A stretch of DNA of 64,000 nt from Cytobacillus firmus DS1 (GTDB taxonomy: Bacteria; Bacillota; Bacilli; Bacillales; Cytobacillaceae), in NCBI RefSeq assembly GCF_000565285.1, contig NZ_APVL01000009.1, positions 62,001 through 126,000 of the forward strand. The letters run 5' to 3'. This document shows, one piece after another, positions 7,909 through 19,316 of the stretch; positions within the stretch are counted from its first letter, which is position 1, and each line of letters begins with the position of its first letter. The notes under the pieces are model-generated. The model did no database searches. It had not been told where the DNA came from and saw only the letters and a program-made list of their open reading frames with translations. A program made the translations under genes and the position numbers.

Positions 7909-9669
7909 TTATAATACGCTTGCGTGGCCATTATAAATTACACCGCGCTGAGAGTCAACTGTGACTTCCTGTCCATCTTTCAGCAGGCTTGTTGCATTTT
8001 CAACCCCTACAATGACAGGTATGCCAATATTAAGGCCAACAACAGCCGCATGGCTTGTAAGCCCGCCTTCTTCTGTAATAAGCGCACTGCATTTCTCAAT
8101 CGCAGGCACCATTTCACGGTCAGAGCCGATTGTAACCAGAATAGATCCTTCTGTTACTTTCGCCAATGCTTCCTCTGCATTTCTTGCCACAACGACTTTT
8201 CCAAAGGCTGATTTGCGCCCGATTCCTTGTGCCTTAGCAAGGATATCCCCCACTACATGAATTTTCATTAAGTTGGTGGTACCTGCTTCACCCACAGGTA
8301 CACCTGCTGTAATTACTACTAAATCTCCTGAAGCAACAATTCCGCTGTTCAAGCTTTCTTCAACAGCGATATCAAGCATATCGTCTGTTGTAGACGCTTT
8401 TTGGCCGATTTGAGGGTACACGCCCCATGTTAAAGATAAACGCCGTGACACATAGTCATTTGAAGTAACGGCAACGATTGGTGCTTTTGGGCGGTACTTG
8501 GAAATCATCCTGGCTGTATGACCGCTTTCAGTTGGTGTAATAATTGCGTTAACATCCAGGTTAAGAGCTGTATGTGCCACTGATTCTCCAATGGCATCAG
8601 TAATGTTATGCTCATTATCTTTGCTTCGATTTGAAAGGATTTCTTTATGATCTAATGCAGATTCCGCTCTTGATGCAATATTATGCATCGTCTGCACAGC
8701 CTCGACAGGATAAGAGCCCGCAGCCGTCTCACCGGATAACATGATCGCATCAGTACCATCAAAAATGGCATTTGCTACATCACTCGCTTCTGCGCGTGTT
8801 GGACGCGGGTTGCGCTGCATGGAATCCAGCATTTGGGTTGCAGTAATGACTGGTTTCCCCTGTGCATTGCATTTTTTAATTAATTTCTTTTGTACGAGCG
8901 GCACCTCTTCTGCTGGAATTTCAACTCCAAGGTCTCCTCGCGCTACCATAAGTCCGTCAGAAATTTCAAGAATTTCTTCAATATTATCTACACCTTCCTG
9001 ATTTTCAATCTTAGGAATGATGTTGATATAAGATGCATTATGCTCTTCAAGCAGCTGTCTGATTTCCAAAACATCAGATGCCCTGCGGACAAAAGAAGCG
9101 GCAATAAAATCGACGCCCTGTTCAATTCCGAAGATGATGTCCTGTGCATCTTTCTCCGTTATGCCGGGCAGGTTCACTGAAACACCTGGAACATTGACGC
9201 CTTTTTTATTTTTTAGTGTTCCGCTATTTAAAATTTTTGTGTGGATTTCACTGTTGGCCTTATCAATCTTTGTCACTTCCAGACCAATTAAACCGTCATC
9301 AAGCAAAATTTTGCTTCCTGTGTGAACATCTTCAATAAGGCCTGCATATGTAACAGAAAACTTTTCTGCTGTTCCTTCAACCTCATTCATGGAGATAATA
9401 ATGTTTTCCCCGGCTCTCAATTCAATCGCGCCATCCACCATATTGTTTGTGCGGATTTCCGGCCCTTTAGTGTCTAAAAGGATTGCTACAGTCTTGCCTG
9501 TCTTTGCTGAAGCTTCACGGATATTTTGAATTCGCTGTCCATGCTCCTGGAAATCACCATGAGAGAAATTTAAACGGGCAACATTCATCCCTGCTTCAAT
9601 AAGCTGTGTTAACTTTTCAACACTTTCACTGGCAGGTCCAATAGTACAAACGATTTTCGTTTTACGCAT
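7909..9669 (-). CDS. pyk: Pyruvate kinase with C-terminal PEP-utilising-type domain
   Basis: A 586-residue pyruvate kinase making pyruvate and ATP from PEP and ADP, the last step of glycolysis. Visible are the N-terminal [10 protein letters not shown] segment, the active-site region ([14 protein letters not shown] and [11 protein letters not shown]), [20 protein letters not shown] and the Bacillus-type extra C-terminal domain of about 110 residues. That domain carries [11 protein letters not shown], which resembles the phospho-His domain of PEP synthase and PPDK. ATG at 9669 follows AGGAGG. In B. subtilis it directly follows pfkA; here a 260-base repeat intervenes at 9701-9961. Confidence 0.97.
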   Translation of the reverse strand: MRKTKIVCTIGPASESVEKLTQLIEAGMNVARLNFSHGDFQEHGQRIQNIREASAKTGKTVAILLDTKGPEIRTNNMVDGAIELRAGENIIISMNEVEGTAEKFSVTYAGLIEDVHTGSKILLDDGLIGLEVTKIDKANSEIHTKILNSGTLKNKKGVNVPGVSVNLPGITEKDAQDIIFGIEQGVDFIAASFVRRASDVLEIRQLLEEHNASYINIIPKIENQEGVDNIEEILEISDGLMVARGDLGVEIPAEEVPLVQKKLIKKCNAQGKPVITATQMLDSMQRNPRPTRAEASDVANAIFDGTDAIMLSGETAAGSYPVEAVQTMHNIASRAESALDHKEILSNRSKDNEHNITDAIGESVAHTALNLDVNAIITPTESGHTARMISKYRPKAPIVAVTSNDYVSRRLSLTWGVYPQIGQKASTTDDMLDIAVEESLNSGIVASGDLVVITAGVPVGEAGTTNLMKIHVVGDILAKAQGIGRKSAFGKVVVARNAEEALAKVTEGSILVTIGSDREMVPAIEKCSALITEEGGLTSHAAVVGLNIGIPVIVGVENATSLLKDGQEVTVDSQRGVIYNGHASVL

Positions 9670-9700
9670 AATAATTTACCTCCTGATTTGATGCAGCTTG

Positions 9701-9961
9701 TAAGAAAAGCGGAAGCGCCTTGCCCACCCCCGGCAAGCACAAGACGAGCCTCCCAGAAAGGCGTTCTTTGCCTTTTGGGAGGATTGCTCGAAATGTGGAG
9801 GCAATTGCCCAGGGACGACAGGCATAAGACTTTTCCTGTTAGAAGGCGTTTTTCCTTCTGAAAGGAAACGGCTTATGATCCCGAGTCCCTAGGAGCCGCA
9901 ACTAGACAAACTTGTGACCTCGAGGGGGTAGGCGCTGGAGCTAGACAGTTATCTAACTTCA
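9701..9961. repeat. Interspersed repeat family A, long copy between pfkA and pyk
   Basis: The outer parts (9704-9780 and 9910-9961) match the 140-base copy at 34961-35100. The middle (about 9780-9908) is an extra module. Its part around 9820-9908 is shared with 24110-24190, with CTTCTGAAAGGAAACGGCTTA and a CCCGAGTCCCTAGGAGCCGC core. The repeat fills most of the 362-base gap between pyk and pfkA, which has no gene. Confidence 0.85.
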
Positions 9962-10031
9962 AATTTTTATTATTCTTATCTTACCAGCACTGACGCTTTA
10001 TAGCACTTAATGCCGGCTTGTATCTGATAGA

Positions 10032-11362
<1,331 letters not shown>

Positions 11363-11387
11363 AAAACGTGCCCGAAAGCACGCTTTT
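11363..11387 (-). terminator. Terminator overlapping the accA stop
   Basis: On the minus strand AAAAGCGTGC and GCACGTTTT form a hairpin whose first arm includes the accA stop codon; TTTTTATTTTTT follows. It separates accD-accA from pfkA-pyk. Confidence 0.75.
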
Positions 11388-12363
11388 ATTTTACCCCAAT
11401 AAATTCCTTTAAAAACGAATATTCGCCAATAGATTTGAACTTGTTGTACCGGTGATCGATCAGCTGATCTTCAGTAAGATCCATCAGATCCTTCAATGAG
11501 TGAGTAAGGACTTCTTCGATTTCCGCAGCCTGAGCCTTGACATCCTTGTGGGCCCCGCCCTTTACTTCTTCAATAATAAGGTCTACCACACCCAGTTCTT
11601 TTAAATCCGGTGCAGTGATTCTCATGGATTCTGCAGCCTTTTTAGCCTGGGTTGCATCTTTCCAGAGAATAGCAGCAGCTCCTTCTGGAGAAATAACCGA
11701 ATAAGTGGAGTTTTCTAGCATATGAATATGGTTTCCTACACCAAGAGCCAGAGCTCCGCCGCTACCGCCTTCACCAATGACGATACAGATAACCGGGACT
11801 CTGAGGCTTGCCATTTCAAACAGGTTCTTGGCAATTGCCTCACTCTGTCCTCGTTCCTCTGCAGCTTTCCCGGGGTAGGCACCCTTTGTATCAATGAAAC
11901 AGATAATCGGCCTCCGGAATTTATCGGCCTGCTTCATAAGCCTTAATGCTTTGCGGTAACCTTCGGGATGAGGCATGCCAAAATTTCTGCGGATATTCTC
12001 TTTCGTGTCTTTTCCGCGCTGGTGGCCGATGACAGTAACCGGAATTCCTTTAAACTTCGCGATACCGCCAACGATCGCTTCATCATCACCAAAAGCACGA
12101 TCTCCGTGACACTCGAAAAAATCCTCAAAAAGATAGGTAATATAATCCAGTGTAGTCGGCCTTGCGGGGTGCCTCGCAATCTGCACACGGTCCCACGGCT
12201 TCATATTTTCATATATATCGACTTCTAATTTTTCCAAGCGCGCTTCCAGCTTCTCTATCTCAGAGGATAGATCTACATCGGCTGTTTTGGTAAACTCTTT
12301 TAATTCAGCAATCTTTTTTTTCAGTTCCATAACCGGACGCTCAAATTCTAATTCTCCTGCCAT
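11386..12363 (-). CDS. accA: Acetyl-CoA carboxylase carboxyltransferase subunit alpha
   Basis: A 325-residue alpha subunit of the carboxyltransferase half of acetyl-CoA carboxylase, which makes malonyl-CoA for fatty acid synthesis in a complex with AccD. The N-terminal coiled segment and the crotonase-like core ([51 protein letters not shown]) are intact. ATG at 12363 follows AGGAGGTG. Its first 16 bases overlap the end of accD, so the two subunits are probably translationally coupled at equal amounts. Confidence 0.97.
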   Translation of the reverse strand: MAGELEFERPVMELKKKIAELKEFTKTADVDLSSEIEKLEARLEKLEVDIYENMKPWDRVQIARHPARPTTLDYITYLFEDFFECHGDRAFGDDEAIVGGIAKFKGIPVTVIGHQRGKDTKENIRRNFGMPHPEGYRKALRLMKQADKFRRPIICFIDTKGAYPGKAAEERGQSEAIAKNLFEMASLRVPVICIVIGEGGSGGALALGVGNHIHMLENSTYSVISPEGAAAILWKDATQAKKAAESMRITAPDLKELGVVDLIIEEVKGGAHKDVKAQAAEIEEVLTHSLKDLMDLTEDQLIDHRYNKFKSIGEYSFLKEFIGVK

Positions 12364-13226
12364 TTGAAGTCACCTCCTGGTTGATGTATGGATAAAATAG
12401 CTGATATCTTGTCTTTTAACTCTGTTCTAGGAATTACTGCATCCAATTGACCACATTTTAATAAGAATTCTGCTGTCTGGAAGTCTTCCGGCAATTCTTC
12501 ACGAATCGTCTGTTCTATGATCCTGCGCCCCGCAAATCCGATCAAAGCACCAGGTTCTGCCAGATTATAGTCCCCCAATGAAGCAAAGCTTGCAGACACA
12601 CCGCCTGTTGTCGGATGAGTCATGATTGAGATAATGAGACCTCCATTATCACTGAATCTTTTTAGTGCTACACTAGTCTTGGCCATTTGCATCAGGCTCA
12701 AGACGCCTTCCTGCATTCTTGCACCGCCTGAAGCGGTAAATATTATAAAAGGAACTCGCAATTCATCAGCTTTTTCAATGGCACGGGTAATTTTCTCTCC
12801 GACTACTGAACCCATGCTTCCCATTCGGAATGTGGAATCCATAACAGCTACTGCAATTTTTTGACCATCTACAGTGCCTGTCCCAGTCACTACCGCTTCA
12901 TTTATCTTTGTCTTTTCCCGATCCTTTTCCAGCTTATCAATATAATCCGGGAAATTCAGAGGATTTTCAGAAATCATGTTCGCGTTAATTTCTTCAAAAC
13001 TATCAGCATCCAAAAAGCTTACCAAACGCTCTTTTGAATTCATGGTATGGTGGTAATGACAATGGAAACACACTTTAAGGTTCTTGACCAATTCTTTGGT
13101 ATACATGATTTTCTTGCAGTTTGGACACTTTGTCATGATTCCTTCCGGCACATCCTGTTTTGCCGTTTCCGATGGAATGGTTGCATATTTCTTCTTCTTC
13201 GTCTTAGTAAAAATATCTTTAAGCAA
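12348..13226 (-). CDS. accD: Acetyl-CoA carboxylase carboxyltransferase subunit beta
   Basis: A 292-residue beta subunit of acetyl-CoA carboxyltransferase. The N-terminal zinc ribbon is visible as Cys34-X2-Cys37 and Cys53-X2-Cys56, followed by the crotonase-like core with [14 protein letters not shown] and [10 protein letters not shown]. Translation starts at a TTG (13226) set by GGGAGG. The gene is preceded by a perfect TGGTC-A-GACCA palindrome 45 bases upstream and by the gntR gene. The palindrome suggests that the neighbouring FadR-type regulator controls accDA transcription. Confidence 0.97.
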   Translation of the reverse strand: MLKDIFTKTKKKKYATIPSETAKQDVPEGIMTKCPNCKKIMYTKELVKNLKVCFHCHYHHTMNSKERLVSFLDADSFEEINANMISENPLNFPDYIDKLEKDREKTKINEAVVTGTGTVDGQKIAVAVMDSTFRMGSMGSVVGEKITRAIEKADELRVPFIIFTASGGARMQEGVLSLMQMAKTSVALKRFSDNGGLIISIMTHPTTGGVSASFASLGDYNLAEPGALIGFAGRRIIEQTIREELPEDFQTAEFLLKCGQLDAVIPRTELKDKISAILSIHQPGGDFKWQEN

Positions 13227-13270
13227 GATGAAACCTCCCTGATAATCGCTGAATCACTTCCATTAATTCC

Positions 13271-13291
13271 AATAGTGGTCAGACCACTATT
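13271..13291. promoter_or_regulatory. FadR/GntR-type operator upstream of accD
   Basis: AATAGTGGTC and GACCACTATT form a perfect 10-bp dyad around a central A. The core TGGTCNGACCA is the type bound by FadR/PdhR/LldR-subfamily GntR proteins. It lies between gntR and accD. A second copy of the 11-base core precedes ytsJ at 15383-15393. Binding by the adjacent GntR protein is inferred. Confidence 0.7.
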
Positions 13292-13388
13292 GTAAAAATG
13301 AATGCCTAACTTTTCTAGGCTTCATTTATGCTTGTCTAATTATTTAAATATAGATGATATCAAAAATAAATTCTGCAAAAAATTGTCG

Positions 13389-14012
13389 TTAATCCTTCGA
13401 CAAATTTCTCAGTTCTTTATATACACGAATAACTTCGGAATCTTTTCTGGAAATCAAGGTATCAATCAGCTCCGCATATTGCTGTTTGGTTATCATCATT
13501 TTCTCTAAATCCAAAGAATTATAATAATCTTTGAGAATGATCCAAATACGGAGGAAAAGATGATTTTCTGCAAGTGTGACGATTTCAAGGAAAAAGTCAT
13601 CATCGGTGTAGTCTGCTTCCAGCGTCCACTTTCTGAACCTGAGAAGCCGGTCTTCACCAGCCTTTTGAATAATTAGCCATAAACAATCAAGTTCGATCAG
13701 AAACTTGGTTTCTTTAACATCTCTTATAGATTTCTTATCCTGAAGAATAAACGTGCTAAGGAGCTGTACGAGCTGATGACCCCTAAAATCCCTCATGAAA
13801 GTCCCCTCGCCTCTCCTTGTCTCAATTAAGCCAAGAAGTTCAAGGGCTCTTAATGCTTCCCGAACCGAAGAGCGCCCGACACCCAGGCGCTCTGACAGCT
13901 CTCTTTCGGAAGGCAGTCGATCTCCAGGCTTAAGTCCATCATGTTCAATCATGGACCTAAGCTGTTTGACAATGCCGATATAAACCTTCGTGTTATTTTG
14001 AGGTGAATTCAC
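13389..14012 (-). CDS. FadR/GntR family transcriptional regulator
   Basis: A 207-residue DNA-binding regulator. Residues about 10-75 are a GntR winged helix (GDRLPSERELSERLGVG, SSVREALRALELLGLIETR, GEGTFM). The remaining helical part fits an FCD ligand-binding domain typical of the FadR subfamily. The start is a GTG (14012), eight bases past the ytsJ stop, with AAGGTGAGTG overlapping the end of ytsJ, so it is translated from the ytsJ message. Two TGGTCNGACCA palindromes lie before ytsJ and before accD, which points to autoregulation and control of both flanking metabolic genes. The effector is unknown; malate, pyruvate or an acyl-CoA are guesses from context. Confidence 0.85.
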   Translation of the reverse strand: MNSPQNNTKVYIGIVKQLRSMIEHDGLKPGDRLPSERELSERLGVGRSSVREALRALELLGLIETRRGEGTFMRDFRGHQLVQLLSTFILQDKKSIRDVKETKFLIELDCLWLIIQKAGEDRLLRFRKWTLEADYTDDDFFLEIVTLAENHLFLRIWIILKDYYNSLDLEKMMITKQQYAELIDTLISRKDSEVIRVYKELRNLSKD

Positions 14013-14020
14013 TTATGGAA

Positions 14021-15259
14021 TCACTCACCTTTTCCAATGACTGCAAGTTGCTTCGTTTTTTCCTTCACTTCTTCAGGATCGACTTTAATGCGTGCAACGC
14101 CGGTTTCCATAGCTGCCTTTGCTACAGCAGCTGCAACTTCCGGTGCGACACGGGGATCGAATGGGCCTGGGATGACATAATCCGCATTCAACTCATCCTC
14201 ATGCACCAAATTAGCAATGGCTTCTACAGCTGCCACTTTCATTTTCTCATTGATATGAGTTGCTCGGACATCCAGTGCTCCGCGGAAGATTCCAGGGAAA
14301 GCCAGCACATTATTTACCTGGTTGGGAAAATCGGATCTTCCGGTTCCAACTACCATTGCCCCAGCTGCTTTCGCTTCTTCAGGCATAATTTCAGGAGTTG
14401 GATTAGCCATTGCGAATATAATTGGATCCTGATTCATAGTGCCAATCATCTCAGCTGTCAGGGCTCCAGCAGCAGAAACTCCGATGAATACGTCAGCCCC
14501 TATAATAACATCTGCAAGGCTTCCATTTGCATTCTCACGATTCGTATACTTTGCAACTTCATTTTTAATTTCATTCATACCCTGCGGGCGGCCTTCATAA
14601 ATAGCTCCTTTAGTGTCACACATAATGATATCGCGTACACCGTAGCTGTATAAAAGTTTAATAATGGCAATTCCGGCAGCACCGGCACCATTTGCCACAA
14701 CCTTAATTTCATTCATTTTCTTTCCGGAAAGCTTCAAGGCATTTACAAGGCCTGCCACAGTTACAATGGCAGTGCCATGCTGGTCATCATGAAAAACGGG
14801 AATATTTGTTTCCTTCTTTAATCTTTCCTCTACATAAAAGCAATTGGGAGCAGCAATATCTTCAAGGTTTACGCCTCCAAATGTAGGCTCAAGAAGTTTT
14901 ACAGTCTCAACAATTTTATCTACGTCTGTCGTATTAAGGCAAATTGGAAATGCATCCACTCCTGCAAAACTTTTGAAAAGTACTGCTTTTCCTTCCATTA
15001 CAGGCAGGGCAGCTTCCGGCCCGATATTCCCCAGTCCCAGCACTGCTGTTCCATCGGAAACAACCGCGACCATATTGCCTTTCATCGTATATTCATAGAC
15101 AGTTTCCGGCTTATCATAAATCTCCTTGCAGGGCTCAGCAACCCCCGGTGAGTAAGCAAGACTTAAGTCTTTGGCATTTCGCACCTGTACTTTAGATTTA
15201 GATTCCAACTTCCCTTTATTAGCTCTATGCATATGCAAAGCTTCTTCGCGTAAGGTCAA
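14021..15259 (-). CDS. ytsJ: NAD-dependent malic enzyme
   Basis: A 412-residue malic enzyme that oxidatively decarboxylates malate to pyruvate. The N-terminal KVQVRNAKDLSLAYSPGVAEP, FHDDQHGTAIV and the nucleotide-binding VVANGAGAAGIAI segment are clear. I set the start at the TTG at 15259 (MTLREEALHMH) because GAGGAG is eight bases before it; the GTG at 15268 would abut that site. The gene is followed at once by gntR and preceded by a TGGTCNGACCA operator. In B. subtilis YtsJ is the main malic enzyme for growth on malate. Confidence 0.93.
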   Translation of the reverse strand: MTLREEALHMHRANKGKLESKSKVQVRNAKDLSLAYSPGVAEPCKEIYDKPETVYEYTMKGNMVAVVSDGTAVLGLGNIGPEAALPVMEGKAVLFKSFAGVDAFPICLNTTDVDKIVETVKLLEPTFGGVNLEDIAAPNCFYVEERLKKETNIPVFHDDQHGTAIVTVAGLVNALKLSGKKMNEIKVVANGAGAAGIAIIKLLYSYGVRDIIMCDTKGAIYEGRPQGMNEIKNEVAKYTNRENANGSLADVIIGADVFIGVSAAGALTAEMIGTMNQDPIIFAMANPTPEIMPEEAKAAGAMVVGTGRSDFPNQVNNVLAFPGIFRGALDVRATHINEKMKVAAVEAIANLVHEDELNADYVIPGPFDPRVAPEVAAAVAKAAMETGVARIKVDPEEVKEKTKQLAVIGKGE

Positions 15260-15382
15260 AATTTTCACTCCTCATATTCCGGATAGGATTATATAAACAT
15301 AGACTTGACATATACATGCTTTAAATCCTGCTGCAGTTCTGTTTCATTATCAGATAGAGCAGGACTTCTCTTTCTCTCACAG

Positions 15383-15393
15383 TGGTCAGACCA
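15383..15393. promoter_or_regulatory. FadR/GntR-type operator upstream of ytsJ
   Basis: TGGTCAGACCA, an exact 11-base dyad with a one-base centre, identical to the core of the site at 13271-13291. It lies about 125 bases before the ytsJ start and 54 bases past the dnaE stop, where a ytsJ promoter would be. The flanks (AG and GT) extend the symmetry only partly. Confidence 0.65.
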
Positions 15394-15446
15394 GTTTATT
15401 TTTCTTCTTACAAATATACCATAATTGTTATTGATGTAAAGGGTAA

Positions 15447-18400
15447 TTACTTTAAAACGATGTTATTCCGGCCAAGCAGCTGCATAAGCAATTTCAGGAA
15501 ATCCTCTGTTGGCGAGACCAGGTCCTCTTCACCCAGACGAATAGTTTTTCGGGAGCTTTCATAATACAAAACCACTTGAACGCGGCCTTCATTTTTCTTA
15601 AATAATTCTTTGAGCAAACGAAGATTTTCCGTTGTCTCCCGATCCTCAGTAATTCTTAAATACAAAACGGGATCTTTGTTTTGCATTATTTCAATGGCTT
15701 CCTTCACATCATCCAGATGCTGTATAATCAGCTGCTTTTTTCCGTCCCGTTCCTCTATCTTTCCCTCCGCTAAGACGATGTTTCCCTGCGAGCAGAGCAT
15801 TGAAAACCGGTTAAACACCTTGGGAAAAACAACCGCATCCATATCTCCCGTCTGATCGCTCAAGGATAGAAACGCCATTGGCTCTCCTTTCTTCGTACGA
15901 ATCTTTTTCACATCGGATAAGTAAGCAACTGCTTTTGCCTTATTTACTGTTTTATCCAGTTCAGCCAGCGGACAGGCTCCCAGCAGGGAAAAATAGGATT
16001 CGTAAATCGAAACGGGATGATCTGATAAATACAGGCCAAGCACATCTTTTTCAAATCTTAGCTTGTCCTCGGAACTGATAGGATCTACTTCTGTATATTT
16101 AGGCTTAGGAAAAAACTCATCATCCTCAAAGAAATCAGCTTGATCATCTTCCGGCATAACAAGCTGGGCATGCTCCGCAGCTACATCCAGGCTGGCCAGA
16201 AGAACAGCTCTATCTTCTCCGAATTCATCAAAGCTGCCTGAATGAACAAGCGATTCGAGGATCTTGCGATTGACTGCTTTTGTTGAAACCCTTATGCAAA
16301 AATCAAACAGATCTTCAAAGCGCTTATTTTTTCTCGCCTGAAAAATATCTCTTAAAGCTGCTGCACCGATTCCTTTTATCGCAGCCAGACTATACCTGAT
16401 AGAATCTTTCTCTGCCAGAAATGAGTAGCCGCTTTTATTAATGGAAGGCGGGCTGAGCGTTAAGCCCATCTGTCTCAGTTCTCCGATATATTGGGCAATC
16501 CTGCCTTCATTTCCGATAGCTGAAGTCAGCAGGGAAGCCATAAAATGAAGAGGATAATGAGTTTTCAAATATGCCAGCTGATAAGCTATGAAACTGTATG
16601 CAACAGCATGACTCCGGTTGAATCCATAATTTGCGAACCGGACGATTAAGTCATAAATGTCATGAGCGGTTTGTTCATTATAGCCTTTATTGACTGCTCC
16701 CCCAACAAAATGGACGCGTTCACGGTCAAGCACTTCTTTTTGCTTCTTGCTGACCGCTCTCCGAAGCAAATCAGCTTCACCCAGTGAAAATCCGGCCAGT
16801 TTTGCAGCGATTTGCATAATTTGTTCCTGATACACGATGACACCATACGTATTTTCAAGAATAGGCTTCAGGTCAGGATGAGGATATATAATCGGCTTCC
16901 TTCCATGCTTCCTGTCAATAAAAAGAGGGATATTTTCCATTGGACCCGGACGATAAAGGGCATTGACAGCCACAATATCTTCAAACCGCGTTGGCTTAAG
17001 CCTTGTCAGCACACTGCGCATCCCCTCAGATTCCAGCTGGAAAATACCTGTTGTATCTCCTCGTCCCAAAAGACTGAATACTGCCTCATCATCCAGGGGA
17101 ATTTGTTTTATATCAATCTGTGTGCCTGTCTTTCTCTCAATAGAGGTTAAGATATTCTCAATTAATGTCAGATTCCTGAGACCGAGAAAATCCATTTTCA
17201 AAAGGCCGACATCCTCCAGATGCTCCATTGAATATTGGGTCAAATAAACATTTTCATGCCCCTTTTGAATAGGAATGGCCTCAACAAGCGGATGCTCGCT
17301 TATGACAACCCCGGCAGCATGAGTGGATGTATGTCTTGGGAGTCCTTCCAGTTTGACAGCTGTTTCAAATAGTCTCCGATTTAAATCGGATTCCTGGGTG
17401 AATCTTCTTAAAGGCTCTGATTCTTTGTAGGCCTCTTTGAGACTGATGCCCAATTTGGAAGGTACTCTTTTTGACAGCATGTCCAGTTCTTTAGGATTAA
17501 GCCCAAATGCCCTGCCGACATCCCGGAGTGCTGCTTTGGCAGCCAGGGTCCCAAATGTAAGAATTTGAGCCACATGCAGTTCACCATATTTCCTGGATAC
17601 ATACCGAATTACCTCATCTCTTCTGTGATCCGGGAAATCGATATCAATATCAGGCATGGAGATTCTTTCCGGATTAAGGAACCGCTCAAATAGCAGCTGA
17701 TGCTCAATGGGATCCACATCTGTTATATAGAGGACATAAGCAACCATTGAACCGGCTGCGGATCCCCGCCCTGGACCGGTTAAAATGCCATTTTCTCTCG
17801 AAAACTTCATAAAATCCCAGACAATTAGAAAATAATCACTGAATTTCATGTTTCTGATTATGTTCAGCTCATAACGCAGCCGATTTTTATGCTCAGCATC
17901 ACCATCCGGATATCTGTCAGCAAAGCCCTGCCAGCACACTTCTTCCAATAGCTCATCGGTACTCTTGCCTTCTGCAGCAGGGTATTTAGGAAGGTTCTGT
18001 TTATCCAGCTCAAGCATTACATTGCATTGATCAGCAATCATAATTGTATTCTCTAAGGCATCTGGATACCCTGATAACAGTTCTGCCATTTCCCCGGATG
18101 ACTTTAAGTAATACTCATTGCTCATCAGCCGTTCTCTATCTTCATCCTGAAGCTTTTCTCCATTTTTAATGGCCAGCAGACACTCATGGGCAAAAGCTTC
18201 CTCTTTTTTTATGTAACAGACACCATTTGAAGCCGCAAGGCCAATCCCGGTTTCTTCGGAAAGCTGAACCAGGAGGTCATGGATTTTTTTTTCTTCATGC
18301 AGCCCATGATCCTGTAAAGCGAAAAAGAATGAACTTGGCTCAAAAATGCTGCTGAAAAGTTCGGCTGTCCTTTTTGCATGGCCGTATTCATCCGCCACAA

Positions 18401-18806
18401 GGAATTGTTCTATCTCCCCATCCATGCCTGGAGTTAAGGCAAACAATCCTCCGGCATAGTGCTTAAGCCATTTAAGAGGAATGCCTTCGGGCGATTTTGT
18501 CTGGACTGTACTTGTGATTTTTAACAAATTCTGAAACCCCTGCTGGTTTTTAGCCAGGATGACCAATGGATAAGCTTCTCCTTCAGATATCTCGCTTAGT
18601 ACATCCACAGAGAGTCCCAGGATCGGTTTTATGGACTGCTTAAGACATTCTTTATAAAAGGCGACCGCCCCGTACATGACATTCCGGTCCGTTAGAGCCA
18701 GGGCAGGAAACCTATTTTCTCTGGCGCTTGTCACAAGCTGCTCTATTCTTGCCGTGCTCGACAGCAGGCTATATGCGCTATAGACATGAAGGTGAATAAA
18801 TGACAC
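15447..18806 (-). CDS. dnaE: DNA polymerase III subunit alpha (DnaE)
   Basis: A 1119-residue C-family replicative DNA polymerase, in Firmicutes the enzyme that extends primers before hand-off to PolC. Domains in order are PHP (HLHVYSAYSLL at the N-terminus), palm with the catalytic PDIDIDFPD near residue 385, thumb/fingers with LTGPGRGSAAGSMVAYVL, a helix-hairpin-helix region (ALRDI) and an OB fold near residues 960-1040. I chose the GTG at 18806 (MSFIHLHVYS) with AAGGGTG upstream; an ATG at 18839 is possible but lacks a good site. It is divergent from ytrH. Confidence 0.95.
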   Translation of the reverse strand: MSFIHLHVYSAYSLLSSTARIEQLVTSARENRFPALALTDRNVMYGAVAFYKECLKQSIKPILGLSVDVLSEISEGEAYPLVILAKNQQGFQNLLKITSTVQTKSPEGIPLKWLKHYAGGLFALTPGMDGEIEQFLVADEYGHAKRTAELFSSIFEPSSFFFALQDHGLHEEKKIHDLLVQLSEETGIGLAASNGVCYIKKEEAFAHECLLAIKNGEKLQDEDRERLMSNEYYLKSSGEMAELLSGYPDALENTIMIADQCNVMLELDKQNLPKYPAAEGKSTDELLEEVCWQGFADRYPDGDAEHKNRLRYELNIIRNMKFSDYFLIVWDFMKFSRENGILTGPGRGSAAGSMVAYVLYITDVDPIEHQLLFERFLNPERISMPDIDIDFPDHRRDEVIRYVSRKYGELHVAQILTFGTLAAKAALRDVGRAFGLNPKELDMLSKRVPSKLGISLKEAYKESEPLRRFTQESDLNRRLFETAVKLEGLPRHTSTHAAGVVISEHPLVEAIPIQKGHENVYLTQYSMEHLEDVGLLKMDFLGLRNLTLIENILTSIERKTGTQIDIKQIPLDDEAVFSLLGRGDTTGIFQLESEGMRSVLTRLKPTRFEDIVAVNALYRPGPMENIPLFIDRKHGRKPIIYPHPDLKPILENTYGVIVYQEQIMQIAAKLAGFSLGEADLLRRAVSKKQKEVLDRERVHFVGGAVNKGYNEQTAHDIYDLIVRFANYGFNRSHAVAYSFIAYQLAYLKTHYPLHFMASLLTSAIGNEGRIAQYIGELRQMGLTLSPPSINKSGYSFLAEKDSIRYSLAAIKGIGAAALRDIFQARKNKRFEDLFDFCIRVSTKAVNRKILESLVHSGSFDEFGEDRAVLLASLDVAAEHAQLVMPEDDQADFFEDDEFFPKPKYTEVDPISSEDKLRFEKDVLGLYLSDHPVSIYESYFSLLGACPLAELDKTVNKAKAVAYLSDVKKIRTKKGEPMAFLSLSDQTGDMDAVVFPKVFNRFSMLCSQGNIVLAEGKIEERDGKKQLIIQHLDDVKEAIEIMQNKDPVLYLRITEDRETTENLRLLKELFKKNEGRVQVVLYYESSRKTIRLGEEDLVSPTEDFLKLLMQLLGRNNIVLK

Positions 18807-18977
18807 GTTTCTCACACCCTTAATTTCTGCTATTTTCATTATAGAACGCCCGTTTCCAAAAAGAAAATATGTTCTCTTTTTAACAGCACCTAAAAAACAT
18901 ATTTTATTAAGTTTGTCCATATGATGAAGTATCAAGATAATTCTGGCAGGACCATTCCTGCAGCGAGGATGGATGAT

Positions 18978-19316
18978 ATGAATACCCAGCCCTTTTTCTC
19001 CACTTTAATAGAGAGCTATTTCATTGCGTTCGGTGTTTTGATTGGAGGTTCAATCATCGGCGGCATGGCCGCTTTTCTGACAGGCAAGCCTCCTTTAAAT
19101 CAAATCTTCCAGATTTCCAATATGATTCGCATTTGGGCCATCATTGCAGCGATAGGGGGAACCTTTGATACCGTTTACAGCTTTGAAAGGGGCGTTATGG
19201 ACGGACAGACTAAGGATATCTTCAAACAATTAATGCTGATTCTTTCTGCTCTCGGAGGGGCCCAGACAGGCGCCATGCTCATTAACTGGCTGACTCAGGA
19301 GAACATTTCAGCATGA
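18978..19316 (+). CDS. ytrH: Sporulation membrane protein YtrH
   Basis: A 112-residue membrane protein of the YtrH family, needed for efficient sporulation in B. subtilis and made in the mother cell. Three hydrophobic segments are visible (about residues 10-35, 45-68 and 82-105). I chose ATG 18978 (MNTQPFFSTLIESYF) because GAGGAT lies nine bases upstream and the length fits the family (about 113). Its last four bases (ATGA) overlap the start of ytrI, so the two are coupled. Confidence 0.85.
   Translation: MNTQPFFSTLIESYFIAFGVLIGGSIIGGMAAFLTGKPPLNQIFQISNMIRIWAIIAAIGGTFDTVYSFERGVMDGQTKDIFKQLMLILSALGGAQTGAMLINWLTQENISA

Noticed and set aside
14003..14653. A 216-codon open frame opposite ytsJ
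   Set aside because: It is the shadow of the ytsJ coding strand; codon use and Cys/His/Ser-rich content are not protein-like.
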